Notes under the pieces: generated by a model
Seen by the model: the letters and a program-made list of their open reading frames with translations, nothing else
Database searches by the model: none
Told to the model about the DNA's origin: nothing
Assembly: GCA_003550325.1 (NCBI GenBank)
Contig: QKWP01000125.1
Location: 41,663 to 105,662, forward strand
Direction of reading: 5' to 3'
Length of the DNA: 64,000 nt
DNA from: Gigaspora rosea
Taxonomy: Eukaryota; Glomeromycota; Glomeromycetes; Diversisporales; Gigasporaceae
Shown here: piece after piece, positions 1 through 11,904 of the stretch
Position numbering within the stretch: the stretch's first letter is position 1
How the letters are laid out: the number at the start of each line of letters is the position of its first letter
Position numbers and translations under genes: made by a program

Positions 1-235
1 GGTGAGTAACCCGGAGCTTAAATTTTTTAACGGGTACAACCTCTAAAAAAATTACATACCCTTAAGAGCTACCTCAATTTTGCATTAGCCAATCAAACAA
101 ACCGGGTCAACCGGGTCACCCGGGTAACCCGGATTTTTTAAAACAATCCGGTTTGTGACCCGGTAATAATCTGGTAAACGGGCGGGTTATCCGGAATTTG
201 AAATTTATTTCGGGTACAACCTCTAAAAACATGAT
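1..235. repeat. CCGG-rich interspersed repeat
   Basis: This stretch is dense in CCGGGT/ACCCGG words in both orientations in an otherwise AT-rich setting. The phrase CGGGTACAACCTCTAAAAA occurs twice, near 40 and near 209, facing the same way. It abuts the BTB/TLDc remnant that begins near 240. It is probably part of a transposable element; no open frame or terminal repeat pair could be defined because the window starts inside it. Confidence 0.5.
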
Positions 236-239
236 CACG

Positions 240-1300
240 ATTCATTTTTGAGCTCATGCTTATTGATTGCGAGCTTCTTTTTGATGAATTGTGCAAGAAA
301 CTTCAAACTCAATTGAAAAAGAAGCTCAGCTTCGTTTACATTTTAATCGCTTTATCAAAAAGTTTTCAGATAATAAGCTTCAAGATTTACAAAATTGGTG
401 TAATGATATTGTGGTAAAATACCCTAATAAGATTTTTGATCTGAAGAATTCTTCATACTTCAAGAAAATGCTTTAGTATCACTTATTATTCGTGATGGTT
501 TACAAATGAAAGATATAAAAATTTGGAATTACATCATAAAAAGGGGCCCATGAGAATTTTATTGCTTTAGAGACTACTTAACAAAATTGTTTACCTCATT
601 TTGTTATTTTAAATGTCTGGAAAGATATTGCTAATCATGTATAACCTTATCAGCAAATTCTTGATAAAAAACTTTGTAAAGATATTGTGAAAATGTATAT
701 GGCAAATGAACTAATATCTCTACTGTTCTATCCCCTCAAATTTTAAAAATGACATTACCGACTAGAATTGTTGAGCCATTTCAAATGTTATTAATAAAGC
801 ATATGTAGCATAAATTGCTTCATGGGTTGCTAAGAAAAATGATATATCTTTATTCACGGATAATCCTTATGAATTCAAATTACTTCTTCGTGGAAGCAGA
901 GATCGTTTTACGAATACTTCATTTTGGAATTTATGCGATAAGCAAACCCATCTTGTAGTATAGTCCTATTGGTTGGGATAGTCAATATTTCAATGAATTT
1001 AAGTGTTGCAATGATTGCTTTATTTTTCATTGAAAAATGGTAATATTCAAATTCGATTTTAAATCGTGTGAAAAACCCAAAAGCAATTTATTGTGAACCC
1101 TGTTGTGGTCCGGTCTTTAGTGATGAATTTTATGATGGTCTTGCAATGTAACTAAACTTTAATAAAGATTACAGCTGTCAGACAGATTAAGTACGTGCAT
1201 ATGAAAACTAATTAGAGTTGTAGCTGCATACGGTGAATCGTCATAACTTTTTCAGCAGAGGAATATGAAATCTTTTTAAATTATAAAAAATCCCTCTATC
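240..1300 (+). pseudogene. BTB/BACK-TLDc protein remnant, copy A
   Basis: Decayed member of the fungal BTB-BACK-TLDc family; in this family the BTB/BACK part is thought to bind cullin-type partners, and TLDc proteins are linked to V-ATPase regulation and oxidative stress. The visible frame at 291-476 reads through the BACK-like segment (motif LQDLQNWCNDIVVKYPNK). After a stop the homology continues in other frames. The TLDc part is recognisable near 850-950 (DNPYEFKLLLRGSRD, SFWNLCDK). The end (AEEYEI) lies near 1260. It aligns along its length with 27550-28674 but carries several indels and stops, and no BTB domain precedes it. Homology is clear, non-function very likely. Confidence 0.8.
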
Positions 1301-1380
1301 CATTTTCCGATTTTTTAATGCCTACTCGATTGTTTTGAACTATATTCATTAAATTAAACATTATTATGTTTATTTTAAAA

Positions 1381-1437
1381 GAATTGGGACTAAAAAAAAA
1401 CAATTTGGGTCGGCGGGTAATGCAAACGAAAATTTGA
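1381..1437 (-). repeat. Fragment of the GGCCACGC-type MITE
   Basis: Read on the minus strand, this piece matches the left end of the MITE at 12501 (CGTTTTGCATTACCCGCC block followed by a T-run and AGTCCCAATT). The partner inverted end is missing, so it is a truncated copy. Confidence 0.5.
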
Positions 1438-1530
1438 CCTAACCATAATACTTTCTAAAATAGAAAAAATATAGTGTACCAAAAAGTTGAACGGAACCAT
1501 CCCTCACATATTTCATATGATCGTCCTGAT
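1438..1530 (+). repeat. Dispersed repeat shared with 42420-42515
   Basis: About 90 bp here, including ACCAAAAAGTTGAACGGAAC, recur nearly unchanged at 42420-42515 in the same orientation. No coding potential is evident. It is a fragment of an interspersed repeat family whose full extent cannot be defined from two copies. Confidence 0.65.
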
Positions 1531-1609
1531 ATAATTTCGTATTGTTTTCTACACACTGTTCACGTTTTCTGAGATGACCAATCAAAAATGTCTAACCGGA
1601 CAAACAGGT

Positions 1610-1903
1610 TTAGATTGTGATCTTTATGTAAGTTGCAGTTTGTCTATTTGAGTATATAGGAACATTACGTTTGATTTCTTTCAGCGCCTTTCCACCTTTT
1701 TGAGCCAATGCATATGTCATTGCATGGATTGTCAAAGTCTGCGTGTGAACTTCCAAAACTGTTTGATTCTTCAAATGTCGGCGGAGGTTGGGACGCCGTG
1801 TGGCTGTTTCTCTTTCGATCATATGATCTGCTATCACTTCAAATGAAGTAACGGAAAATAAGAATGAACCTGATTTGAGTTTAACGAAGATCAAGAAAGT
1901 CAC
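1610..1903 (-). CDS. Hypothetical open frame, possible exon
   Basis: A 97-codon frame with base composition less AT-biased than its surroundings. The protein has a basic middle (ETATRRPNLRRHLKNQ) followed by a helix-prone stretch (AMTYALAQKGGKALKEI). I do not recognise the family. There is a possible splice acceptor inside it (near 1875 on the minus strand), so it may be an internal exon or a remnant of an old gene rather than a complete gene. No neighbouring exon could be linked. Confidence 0.25.
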   Translation of the reverse strand: MTFLIFVKLKSGSFLFSVTSFEVIADHMIERETATRRPNLRRHLKNQTVLEVHTQTLTIHAMTYALAQKGGKALKEIKRNVPIYSNRQTATYIKITI

Positions 1904-2510
1904 TTATGTAATGTCTAGTATAAAAAGCATGACATCATATGACAAAACGCACACATATTTCAATTTACCCAATCAAATCACGAATAAATCCCAATCTGTA
2001 CACCATTCATGTCGATCAATTGTGCATTATTTTAGTAAAAATATTTCAAAATAAAATAACCTAATATAAAAATATAATTATATCATCAAAAATGTTGACT
2101 TTTATTACCACTGTTAATTATCATTAGTGTCATTATCTCTCAAAAACATAATAAGTAATTGAGTAGGTGGTTCTAAGTAAAATTTACAGAGCCCTTAAAC
2201 TTTATAAAATAAAATTGGACCTTTATACCTAACTCCAATCTTATTTTATAACTGCACTGTAACCAACCTAACCCTAAATTTTTATAGTAAATTTATTACC
2301 AGTGATGACGCCACTGGTAATTTGTAGCAATTATCTTTAAAGATACTTAATAATTGATTGCAATTTACAAAAAAAAAAGATTAAAAAATTTAGATAGGTA
2401 TTAGATACGTATAAGAAACTTCAACAAAATTATAATAACTAAATATATATATATATATTGCAATAAAAAAGTCTTCAAAGATACTTGTAAGTCGAAAAAA
2501 AAAAGAGTTC
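1904..2510. other. AT-rich intergenic stretch
   Basis: No gene or clear repeat seen. It contains a short TA-dinucleotide run near 2443-2459 and A-rich tracts. Confidence 0.5.
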
Positions 2511-2604
2511 TATCACGAAATCCCGAAAGTCATTTTCACAAAAGGACATAATACCGCAAACTTATCTGACATTTGTATAATGCAGCTTTCGGGATTCGTA
2601 GTAA
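2511..2604. repeat. Short MITE-like inverted repeat
   Basis: The ends TATCACGAAATCCCGAAAG (left) and the complement of CTTTCGGGATTCGTAGT (right) pair as an imperfect 18-bp inverted repeat around a core of about 55 bp. This is the form of a very small non-autonomous DNA transposon; no target duplication could be fixed. Confidence 0.5.
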
Positions 2605-2698
2605 AACCCCTAAAAAGACTTACTTTTAATAATAAAAATGTTAAAATTTATTTATATTAAGTTACTCTTTGTTTTGAAGTTAGATCTCAGCATTGTGG

Positions 2699-2920
2699 TG
2701 AATTTATGAGTTTAGAATATTTTTGACTGACTATGAACTGCTTCACTTACTATTTGTTTTTTTTTTTACATTTCTTATTGTATAATCATATAGATACATC
2801 TTCCCGCGAAAAGATGTGTTAGACGTTATTTATATGATTTTACAATAAGAAATGTCAAAAATAAATAGTAAGTGTGACACACTTCATAGTTAGTCAAAAT
2901 ACTCTATTTCATAAATTCGT
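2699..2920. repeat. Foldback element with arms of about 95 bp
   Basis: The left arm (2699-2792) and right arm (about 2831-2920) are imperfect reverse complements over most of their length; each contains TTACTATTT and CATTTCTTATTGTA words. The centre holds a second small hairpin (ACATCTT/AAGATGT around CCCGCG). A related half-copy lies at 41870-41930. It is consistent with a non-autonomous foldback DNA transposon. Confidence 0.7.
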
Positions 2921-5900
2921 CGTGATGTTATAATATATAGTAAAACTAGAACAATTTTTTTCAAAACAGAAAATGATATTTTGCTTTGTTTTGGCATTTC
3001 TGATTGTATTATGTTACATTAAATTATCATTTACTATAATATCTATCGTCGTGAGATAGTCGGCGATGTTGGGCAGTTTGTATACTTAAGTTATTAAAAT
3101 TAACAATCACTGGAATGCGATTGATCAATCAGGTCACTTGATCATGAGCAATGTGACTTTTCAAACACACAATTAGATCAATATTAGTGCCTAAACTATC
3201 TTGAAGCACTAATAAAAAAATGTCGAGAGAGTAATTTTACCTTAACATTAGACCAACTCTACTGTCACGGTTGAAAATTTTAACCCGTGACTTAAATGCA
3301 AATTGGTAACCTGAAGACTCCAATAACCCAGGACATCCGAAATTACAAGGCTTTTGGTTGTGGCGGAGGCTTAGAGATAATAATTTATTCCCAGGAGTTG
3401 TTTGTATGCGCTAGGTAGAGAAACCGGTTATTGTTGTCCATGAATTGTTGGCTGAACCGGTAATTGTTGGCCCTTGTTGTTGGTTCGTCATAAATTATAA
3501 TACTTGTGGCTTGAAGGATGACGTAGAAAGGCTTTGTTTATTTTCTCAAGCATTCATGGTCACGGCCCGAGAGCACGTATGCTTCGCAGCCTTGAGGGTA
3601 CAAGAAATCGCTAACGTTTAGACGCAGTAGTTATAGTAAATTAAAATGAATTTAAAGCCTGAGTTTTCACTTAATAAAGTACATCTCAAACTTCAACTAT
3701 ATTCTGAATACGAATTAATAAGAAGCTGACTTTTAATAATAAACTAACTTAAGTTGCGACTGCAGCTAAACTGTGCGATCATGCACATTGCTCTCCCAAC
3801 CAGTCGTAACACTACCCTAATTTAATTGCTCTTTCAAGGTCCATTTTGATGTTATCCAATCGGTGACAACTTTTTTCAAATAACGTTTATGTAATTTGAT
3901 TCCCAACTATCATTATGCCACTAGTGCAATAAGAAATAGGAAAAAAATTCGGATTTTTAGGCAACAGCCGAGTTTGGAAGTTTTATGTAACGGTAACACT
4001 AATACTGACGCCACTCCTAAAGAAATAAAGTTTTGTGTAGTAGTAAGTAAACAGGTATTTTTCCTGAAAATCGTCACTCAAATGTATACAAGCATGCGTG
4101 ACGTAAATCACGCATTACCGCATTTAATTAAAATGCAAACTTATGCAATTTAAAAATATAGGCAGACTGTTATTGACCCTATGACTTTTTGATTATACAC
4201 TTTATTAGTTGCTACACACATAGCATGATTTTTGTTCCATAGTGTTATATTATGATTCGCTACAATCTTCGATCAAAGTTAGTTTTATCTTAAATATCAA
4301 ATATTATATTAAAATGATTAAATATCGATTTCCGAATTTAAGTTTGTCCTTGAAGTCCTATAATGGTAGGCATTGACCTATATGAAAGCATTGTACACTC
4401 GGCTAAAATATTCGGCGTTTTTAATAGGGATCAAACAGTTACTCCCTAATAAATATATTAAATGTAGTATAATGGCAAAACCTATTACCTAAAAAATATA
4501 CTCGATTTTATGGTGTTGTAAACACATCATCATAGATTTATCTGTTTATTGTTTAGACATATGGTGCAAGTTCGAACAGGGGTAACGTCCAATGTTACAC
4601 AAATGTCATTAATTTCACCACGAGGTTTCAGAGAGTAGAAAATACGAAGTCGAATTTAATTTTAGAGCATTTTGCCAAAAATAAGCATGTATAAGTTATT
4701 TTTTGTTTATTTATTTATGAACTAGCTTTGATAATCATAATTTATAGAAACAAATAGTTTATGTCAGATTCTATATCAAGTATATTTTAAGGACCCAGAC
4801 TTATTACATGGTCTCTAATTACGCGATATTTGTGCTATTTTTATACCTGTATATATATATATAGTTCTATTTTAAAAAATTATACGAATTAAGATATAAA
4901 TAATCAAATCATATTATAATATATAAAAGTTTTTGAAAGATTTATTTATGAAGTTCCAATGAAAATATACTTGTTAGGTGTTGCCTTTAACTTTTGATGT
5001 TTAACATCCAGAATTTGTGGTCTGAAGCTTCATATTACTTGTTTCTATATATACATTCGTAGGGTAAGTTTCCTACAGAAAATTATTCGCGCCCTGCAAT
5101 TTTGACCAACAGAATTTCAAGCTCTAATTAAATTGAAAACGTAAAAAAAAAATAACCAAAAGTAGCTCTAAATTTTTAATTAAGAAATCACATTCTGCGG
5201 CTTTATTAAAAATATTCCTTGTGAAATTTTATCAATAAACCCACATTATTCTAATTTTAATTATAACGCGGCTTTCTTGGTCTTAATTTACATGCAGTCT
5301 TTTTTTTACTTAGAAACAAAACACGTTTATTTTGAATATCAGTTACACCTTATTTTAAGTTTTGTTTTGTCAAAATTACAGGGGTGAACAATTTTTTTAT
5401 GGGAACACTGCCTAAAATTCAAATGATAAAGATTTTAAACTACATAAATTATGTTTTTATAAATCATGTAGCGTGTTTCTATTTCTAGATTTCTCCTGTT
5501 GCAAGTTCGTGTAAAGAATATCAAACATTGATGGATTTACCAAACATGCCAAGTTGTGATTTATTAAATGCAGATTTAAGTTTGCGTAATAATAATTAAC
5601 AATGAACAAATAAACGCCACCTGAAAAATTCAGCTTAAATTAGGTAGATTGAAGAACAGTTAATCCAGGATATTTTTTCGTGGTAAGATTAAACATTCGG
5701 ACTAAATTAGAGTAAGTGTTAGGGTATAGTTGACAGTATAGTTTAGGCCAATTTGTTGATGCTAGTAAACAAATGACGTCATTGACATGATTTCACGCAA
5801 TGTGATTATCACTGAGTTAAATGTTCTTCAATTTCATGACTCTAATGCCTTTATTTTTACAACAATTAAAAAATTTTTTAAATAAATTAGATGCAATTAA

Positions 5901-6640
5901 GAGTTACTTGTTCTTAATAAATTTAATTGGCATAATAAATTTTCACATTTTACTATTATTTCTAAGTGAATCACTAAATTTGAAATGAATTTAGGTTGTG
6001 TTTGAATATCGATATATTTAACTTGCGCAAGTTAAACCGAAAATAGATGCATTAGGTGATTAGAAATTTTGAAATCAGTCAAATTATCCTTTAAAAAACG
6101 AGTTTCATTAAATTCAACTAATTGATCAAATCTATTTATAATTAGAATCATTGAAAATTTGACTTCAACGTACAATATAAAAAATTTAGCCAAAGGCAGA
6201 ACAAATTTATTTTAATAATAAGTAAATATTTGAATAGCATACAAATATCAAGTATAGATAAGAATAAAATAACTAATGAAATCATAAAAAAATTTAACAA
6301 AAAGATGTTTGTTTTTACACTTATTATGAAACGTACCAATGTTGGGTTTTCACATATTATATATTTTTATAATTTTTATAAGTTTTGCATATTAATTTTC
6401 AAATTAAAAATTTCATGTTTGGACTAGTATTTAGGATTAAGGTTAGGTTTGAAAGATTTTTAGAGGGTAGAGCATTTTTACTTAGGATTACCGCATATTA
6501 ATTAATTATCTAGTTTTAATATAATGTAAGCATAGGTGGCAACACACCATAGGTGCGTTTAGCAAAAATCCTAACATAAATCGAAACAACTTTTTTTTTA
6601 AAAAAAAAAATTTGATATAGATAAGAAAGATCATATATAT
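2921..6640. other. Gene-poor AT-rich region
   Basis: No supported gene. A less AT-rich segment at 3290-3620 carries AACCGG words and looks transposon-derived, but I could not find its ends. Frames of 60-85 codons in this stretch (for example 3896-4153) have no recognisable domain and are not called. A TA run lies at 4852-4862. Confidence 0.5.
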
Positions 6641-6641
6641 A

Positions 6642-7386
6642 TTAATCCTTATGTTTATCATCTTTGTGTTTTCTTAAATGACGCAGATGTTTAGAAGTAT
6701 GTGGGCATTTAAAAGGGCATTGGTACCTTTTTCCGTTAGCCAAATTAGTAAAAACCTTATCGGAAGTTGGAAATTCGACAATATCTTCATGTTTCCTTTT
6801 CCAATGTCTTTTCATTTCATAAAACTGTTTACTTTGATATTTGCATTGGTGATGACATTGATGTATTTGTCTTTCACCATTAGAATTAAGAGCATTTTCA
6901 TAATTCAAGCTACCCAAAGGAATATTTGATGTTGACGAGATGGTTGGTTCACCGGCATAAATCAATCCATCTATTAACATAATAAAATATTTAATATTAT
7001 TATCTAATTAGAGTAACATATTAATTAAGGACCATTAGGACCATTACCTGTATTTGAATGATCGATATTGTGATTAGAGTAGAGACTTTCCTCGTCGAAA
7101 TGATTATTCTCCTCGTTGAAGTAATGACCATCGTTGAAGTTGAAGTAGGGAGTTATCTCGTCGAAATAGTAAACCTTCCCGGGTTCTTGTAGTAAGTAAT
7201 CAAATTCAAAACCGATAAAATTACATATTTATAAATTTTACTTTGATTTTTTAAAATACTTACCTTCGAGGAAATTATAAAATAAAGGATCTGGTCGTGA
7301 AAAATCATATAATTCAACTCTTTGTTCCAATTCAACGACTGGTTGCTCAATTTCTCGTTCTAATTCGACGTTTTCTTGAACGTTAT
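6642..7386 (-). CDS. Two-finger C2H2-like zinc-finger protein
   Basis: Three exons can be read on the minus strand: 7386-7264, 7185-7048 and 6970-6642. The introns are 78 and 77 bp, with donors GTAAGT and GTAATG. The joins preserve frame at both introns, giving ...LEEPGKVYYFDE... and ...HSNTDGLIYAGE.... The last exon holds two fingers of pattern C-x3-C-x12-H-x4-H, one starting CHHQC and one CPFKC, followed by a short basic tail. The middle exon is acidic and aromatic, with degenerate F(D/N)E units. A further 5' exon is implied by an acceptor (TTTAATTTAG) just before 7386, but I could not place the start codon. The spacing x3 between cysteines differs from the usual x2 or x4. A nucleic-acid-binding role is inferred from the fingers only. 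Confidence 0.75.
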
Positions 7387-7486
7387 CTAAATTAAAGAAA
7401 ACAATTAAACTTTGCTCTTTTTTTTTTTTTTTTTTTTTTGCGCAAAATGATATAAAATACATGCTTTCGTGATTATTCATATTCAA

Positions 7487-8002
7487 TTTTTTTCGAGTGG
7501 TTTTTTTTTAAAAAATAAATAAATAAATAAAAATTGAGTTTCAAGAAATTTTTAAAAAGAAATTTATATTAATGGTTAGTTATAAGTTATCGTGTTGCGA
7601 TAAAATTATTCCCTTTTTATATGTATATTTTTTTTTATACAATCATAAAAAAGAATAGCACAAAAGGTAGCATTAAATGATATAAACGATTTGCATATTA
7701 TCTGATCCTATTTTGGAACGCGTTTCGAGGAGCATTTAATGCGATAAGTTGATAATGCATATGTCAAAAAACATCGACACATTTTGTTTCAGCGAACTTG
7801 CATATATTAATAAAAAAAAATCGATTAATTCAGAATTGTACTCACTTCGTATTTCTGCTCTCCTGGTATTTAATATTAATAAGATATTATATTTTTATAG
7901 TATAAATTGTGAGGGTTTTTGATTCTTCGTTTTATTAAATTTTCAAACTTAAAGAATAAATTGTAATTTATAAAAAAAAAAAAAAAACTATAATTAGTTA
8001 TA
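7487..8002. promoter_or_regulatory. Divergent intergenic region
   Basis: About 520 bp separate the minus-strand zinc-finger gene from the plus-strand kinase, so both promoters probably lie here. It contains A/T homopolymers, an AAAT microsatellite at 7515-7530 and a TATAGTATAAA word near 7898, roughly 100 bp before the kinase start. No defined operator could be recognised. Confidence 0.35.
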
Positions 8003-9212
8003 ATGGTTACTGCATTAAATCATTTTTTACCTATATTTGACTTTTCGTGTACAAAATTCGTCTCAATATTCTTAATAATACTTAACAAACTTTTAATTAA
8101 AGTAAACAAGTTCAACGATCGCAAAAAATCACAAACTACATCTGAATTAAAATCAAATCTATACATTCAATACATTCCACGCATTCCACATAATCAATTT
8201 GTTAATATTAAATTTATTGCTAGAGGGGGATTTAGTAGAATATATATGGCTACTTGGAAAAGAAATAACGAACCATACAACTGTGAAAACAAAATCCAAG
8301 TTGTTCTTAAAGATATTAAAGGTCATGAACATTTTTTTTCAAACGAGGTAAGTAATATATATGTATATTTCTTTTGATATGTTTATATTAAATAAATTAT
8401 ATTGATTTTTTTTTTTTTAGTTGATGATCTATAGGCATTGCGGTAAAACCTTTTCCGACTCATATTTTCAAAAGATTTACGGTCTAACACAAGATCCGAA
8501 GACAAATAGCTTTATGTTTGTTATGGAATTTGCAATACATGGAGATTTGCATAATTATCTTTTAAAAAATCTTGATATCTTATCCTGGAAGGAAAAGTTA
8601 GATATATTACTTCTCATAGCACGAAATCTTAAAGAACTTCATGATAAAGATATAATACATTGTGACTTTCATAGTGGGAACATACTCATTAATCATGGTG
8701 ATCCTAAGATTAATGTTAAAATATGTGATTTTGGGACAAGCAAGCTAGCAGATGTATCATCTGATTATAACGAAGTTTATGGCGTCATTTCATATATTGC
8801 TCCAGAGGTGTTCAAACATGGACATTACACTAAAAAGTCGGATATATATAGTTTAGGAATGATTATATGGGAAGTTATGAGTGGATATAAACCTTTTTAT
8901 GGTAGAGAGCATGATGTAACTCTTATTTTAGATATTTTGGATGGTCTTCGTCCTAATTTTATTGAAGGTATTCCTAAAGAAATAAATGATTTAATGAAGA
9001 AATGTTGGGAAAATGACCCTTTAAAACGTCCAACAGCATGTGAAATAATAGATGAATTAAACTTTATTATCCAAAAGTTAAATGAGAAAAAAATATCTTT
9101 TCCTAAAAATTTTCCTAAAAATTTTTCACATATAAAACAAATTAATCAACAAGCCACATATACGAGTTACCTACTTAGTTCATTTATTAGCAAGTTTTTA
9201 AAAGCTTATTAA
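8003..9212 (+). CDS. Single-domain protein kinase (TKL-like)
   Basis: Two exons, 8003-8347 and 8421-9212, joined over a 73-bp GT-AG intron with a T-rich 3' end; the join is in phase 0 and gives 378 aa. Residues 1-70 are a non-kinase leader with a hydrophobic stretch (FVSIFLIILN). The kinase domain then shows a glycine loop (ARGGFSRIY), an ATP-anchoring lysine (VVLKDI), the helix-C glutamate region across the splice site, catalytic loop HCDFHSGN, DFG (ICDFGTSK), YIAPE, and subdomain IX (SDIYSLGMIIWE). The catalytic loop has Cys instead of Arg before Asp (a non-RD kinase), but the catalytic Asp, Asn and DFG remain, so activity is plausible. It resembles the large family of Rhizophagus tyrosine-kinase-like proteins without Sel1 repeats. 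The ATG at 8003 is the only one giving the whole domain. Confidence 0.9.
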
Positions 9213-10575
9213 ATGTTTTAAGATATGTGTTGTCGAAATTAAATTAATAAAAATAATAAAGTTTAATTAAATGCTTGATTATTTATTGCTAATTTCAATT
9301 ACGTCAAATTCATTGTAATATGTCGGTTTCCAATTCTTGTAATCAAAATTTAGAATTAACGCAGCAATAAATTCCTTCGTGCATATTCGGATTTATGCAG
9401 TTCTACTTCCGCACTCACATACATATGCATGTGCATGCGTATACAATTCGCTTATTTCTGCAAGTAAAAAATCCAAAATTTATTGAAGGTTTCAAAATTA
9501 ATGAAATTTGTGAATATCATAAAATAAGTAGGACTTTTCAAATAGCATTATTATCTATGTAAAATTATAAATCGGAAAATGATATACGGCTTCCTGATTT
9601 CAATTTTGAAACATCCATTCCCATCATGTTTAATTAATGTTTAAGCATTAGTTCTCGAGAGTTTTTTTAGTTTCGTTTTTTTCTTCTTTCGGGATTCTTG
9701 ATTCAGAAATCAAGAATTTGATCTCATCATTAATTGGCAGTTTGTTATGTTTGTTATGAAAAGTCGCTTATTAACACAGTAGCTTCATTTTTATGTGTTT
9801 GTATTACTCACGAAAATAGTTGTATGTATGTTTTGAGTTAATTTTCTGTTTTGTATTACCCGCGAAAATAAGCCGTACAACGTTTGTATGCACGTACGTA
9901 CTGTACGTACGTTGAGCTCCTTCTATGGGTTTGTATCATCCAAGAAAATTGCCGAGCATATGTACGTAGGTTAACACTGCATCTCACAATTTTAAATTTT
10001 CGCACTAGAAGCCGACCTGCTTAAAATTGCAATTTATGCCTAAAGTTGCACATCATCCCCTGAAATTAAATTTTCTTGGATGCTGACTTCAGAAACGACA
10101 AAATAGCATGTTTCAGAGTTATTTTGAAAATAATTAGATGTTTGAAATCTTATTTCTTTCTTTAAATTTCGAAATAAGAAAATGAAATAGGAGTTATTCG
10201 GAGATAACATGAGTGTGCCTTTTTTACGATATCATAGGTTCCTTTCGTAGTAATCGATAAATAATTAGATATAAAATTTTGAAAGACATTTACAGTCGTA
10301 AAAAGCATTAATTTTTAAAAAATAAGCGTACAAATAAAAGTAATAGAATTTATAGATTATTGATTTCATAATAAATGCGTGCTAATTTAATTTGAAATCA
10401 TAAACCTGAACATTATCTCTGAAGCACCCTAATTATTGAATTTTTAATCTTATTTCAATTAAATATAAAGTTTAAATTTATTATTTTTTTAAATAAATAA
10501 ACTTTATAAAATTAGGATGTGTCGATTATGGATTTTATTTTATTTATTTTATTTTTTTTTACTTTAAGCTAGTTG
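9213..10575. other. Intergenic region downstream of the kinase
   Basis: No gene seen. Repeated CATATG/GCATGC/ACGTAC words occur at 9415-9440 and 9885-9965. CCGCGAAAATA- and CACGAAAATA-type phrases recur near 9810, 9860 and 9940, suggesting a degenerate tandem repeat of roughly 50-75 bp. Confidence 0.4.
9892..9912. repeat. Perfect ACGTACGTAC palindrome
   Basis: Ten-base arms ACGTACGTAC and GTACGTACGT flank a single T. It is part of a patch of alternating purine-pyrimidine DNA. Function unknown; it could be a recombination-prone or Z-DNA-prone site. Confidence 0.6.
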
Positions 10576-10577
10576 TC

Positions 10578-10840
10578 ACATGGGGTCTTTGCCTTGAAAA
10601 TCACGTTCCGACATTTCCAATCGGGCTAATTCGGACAGATTCAAATCCGAGTACCCATTCGCGTTTATATGTAAATCATCCTTTACTTTATTTATTCGAT
10701 TTTTACAGGGCTATCGAACAATCAATAAAGGTAAAGGATGATTTACGTATATACACGAACCGATACTCGGGTCTGAATCTGTACGAATTAGCCCGCTCGG
10801 AAATGTCGGTCCGTGATTTTCAAGCAAAGACCCCACATGT
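10578..10840. repeat. Foldback element with arms of about 118 bp
   Basis: The segment starting ACATGGGGTCTTTGCC at 10578 is matched in reverse complement by the segment ending CAAAGACCCCACATGT at 10840. The arms run about 118 bp with scattered mismatches and a loop of about 25 bp (10698-10722). Both arms contain CATCCTTTAC and GGGCTAATTCG words. Its ends are sharp and its GC content exceeds the flanks, as expected for an inserted foldback transposon. A transcript would form a near-complete hairpin. Confidence 0.8.
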
Positions 10841-11008
10841 TTTTTTTAATCGATTTTTATCGGTTAACCCAATAATAACATATTAATCTAATTGGTTAAA
10901 AATTTTAATCGATTTTCATTCCTTACCTATCAAATTTTTTACGTTGTTAACCTTCGAATAGTGCGTGATGTGATTTTATAGAATCAATAACGTCTTTTAT
11001 TTATAATA

Positions 11009-11262
11009 AGACCGTTCGATGTTGATTCTTTGGTTAACATCACTTTTCCAGGACTCTCGGGAGAGAGGGAGGGGGTAAAATGAAGCGAACATATGAAACG
11101 AACATATAAAAATGAACAAAGATGGCCAATTTCATTGGCTGATATAAATCAGGTGACTGGTGAAAGTCATTCAGCGTTTTGATTGGCTGTTCGTTTTCGG
11201 GGGAGGTGGGGAGACTTCAGCTGGGGGGTTATGTTAACCAAAAAATTAACTTCCAACGGCCT
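11009..11262. repeat. MITE with TIRs of about 34 bp
   Basis: The left end (AGACCGTTCGATGTTGATTC then TTTGGTTAACAT) pairs with the right end read backwards (AGGCCGTTGGAAGTTAATTT then TTTGGTTAACAT). The flanks are TA-rich, compatible with a TA target, but a duplication is not provable. The core is purine-rich (GAGAGAGGGAGGGGG) and has no frame. Confidence 0.65.
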
Positions 11263-11504
11263 AAAGGAAATGTTATGGCGAACATGCCTACAAAGTGGAG
11301 CAAATGTTGCCCGTTTATATAACAAAATATTCTATACTAAAAATACGGCATTGCCATGAGCGTTTTATCTATTGTTTATATTCTATCTATCATTGATATT
11401 ACTCTGATTCCTGCTATTCCTACCATATCAACCTTTCATGCTATTTCTCTCCGATGTACCCTATAAAGTAGGAGCACCTGATATGATATAATACATTTTG
11501 GATA

Positions 11505-11858
11505 GGGTGTCCAGGATTATGATCCGGTAAATGCCAAAATATGCATCCGGTAAATTGCAAATTATGCGAATGATGTGAATTGAGTTATTAGCCAATAAAT
11601 TTTCAAAAGAACAACAAGTCAGATGATTACAGTCATTTAACCAATCAATTTTTTTGTTTACATGCTGTATGAAAGTGAGCGGATTATGCGATTTCATATT
11701 TTATTGTATAGTTGCTTATGACATGAATGTCCAATTTTTTTCCATATTGTATATCTGAAACCAAATCGGACTTTCAATCGTCATACAACTATACAATAAT
11801 TATATAATAAAAACCACAAATTATGCGCATATTATGCCGGATCATAATCCTGGACACC
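11505..11858. repeat. MITE with nearly perfect TIRs and TA flanks
   Basis: Both ends carry GTGTCCAGGATTATGATCCG in inverted orientation (11507-11529 and 11836-11858), and both are bordered by TA. A second, weaker inverted match (AATTATGCG / CGCATAATTT) lies just inside. At about 354 bp with no transposase it fits a non-autonomous Tc1/mariner-type element. A 78-codon minus frame across the left end is incidental. Confidence 0.75.
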
Positions 11859-11904
11859 TAATTTTGGCGCAGTAGTCTCGTGATCCACGTGATATACAAT
11901 TTGG

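Noticed and set aside
3896..4153. 85-codon frame
   Set aside because: No recognisable domain, no splice context, composition not distinct enough from the flanks.
4560..4600. tRNA-like GTTCGAAC word
   Set aside because: A T-loop-like word only; no cloverleaf can be folded around it by eye.
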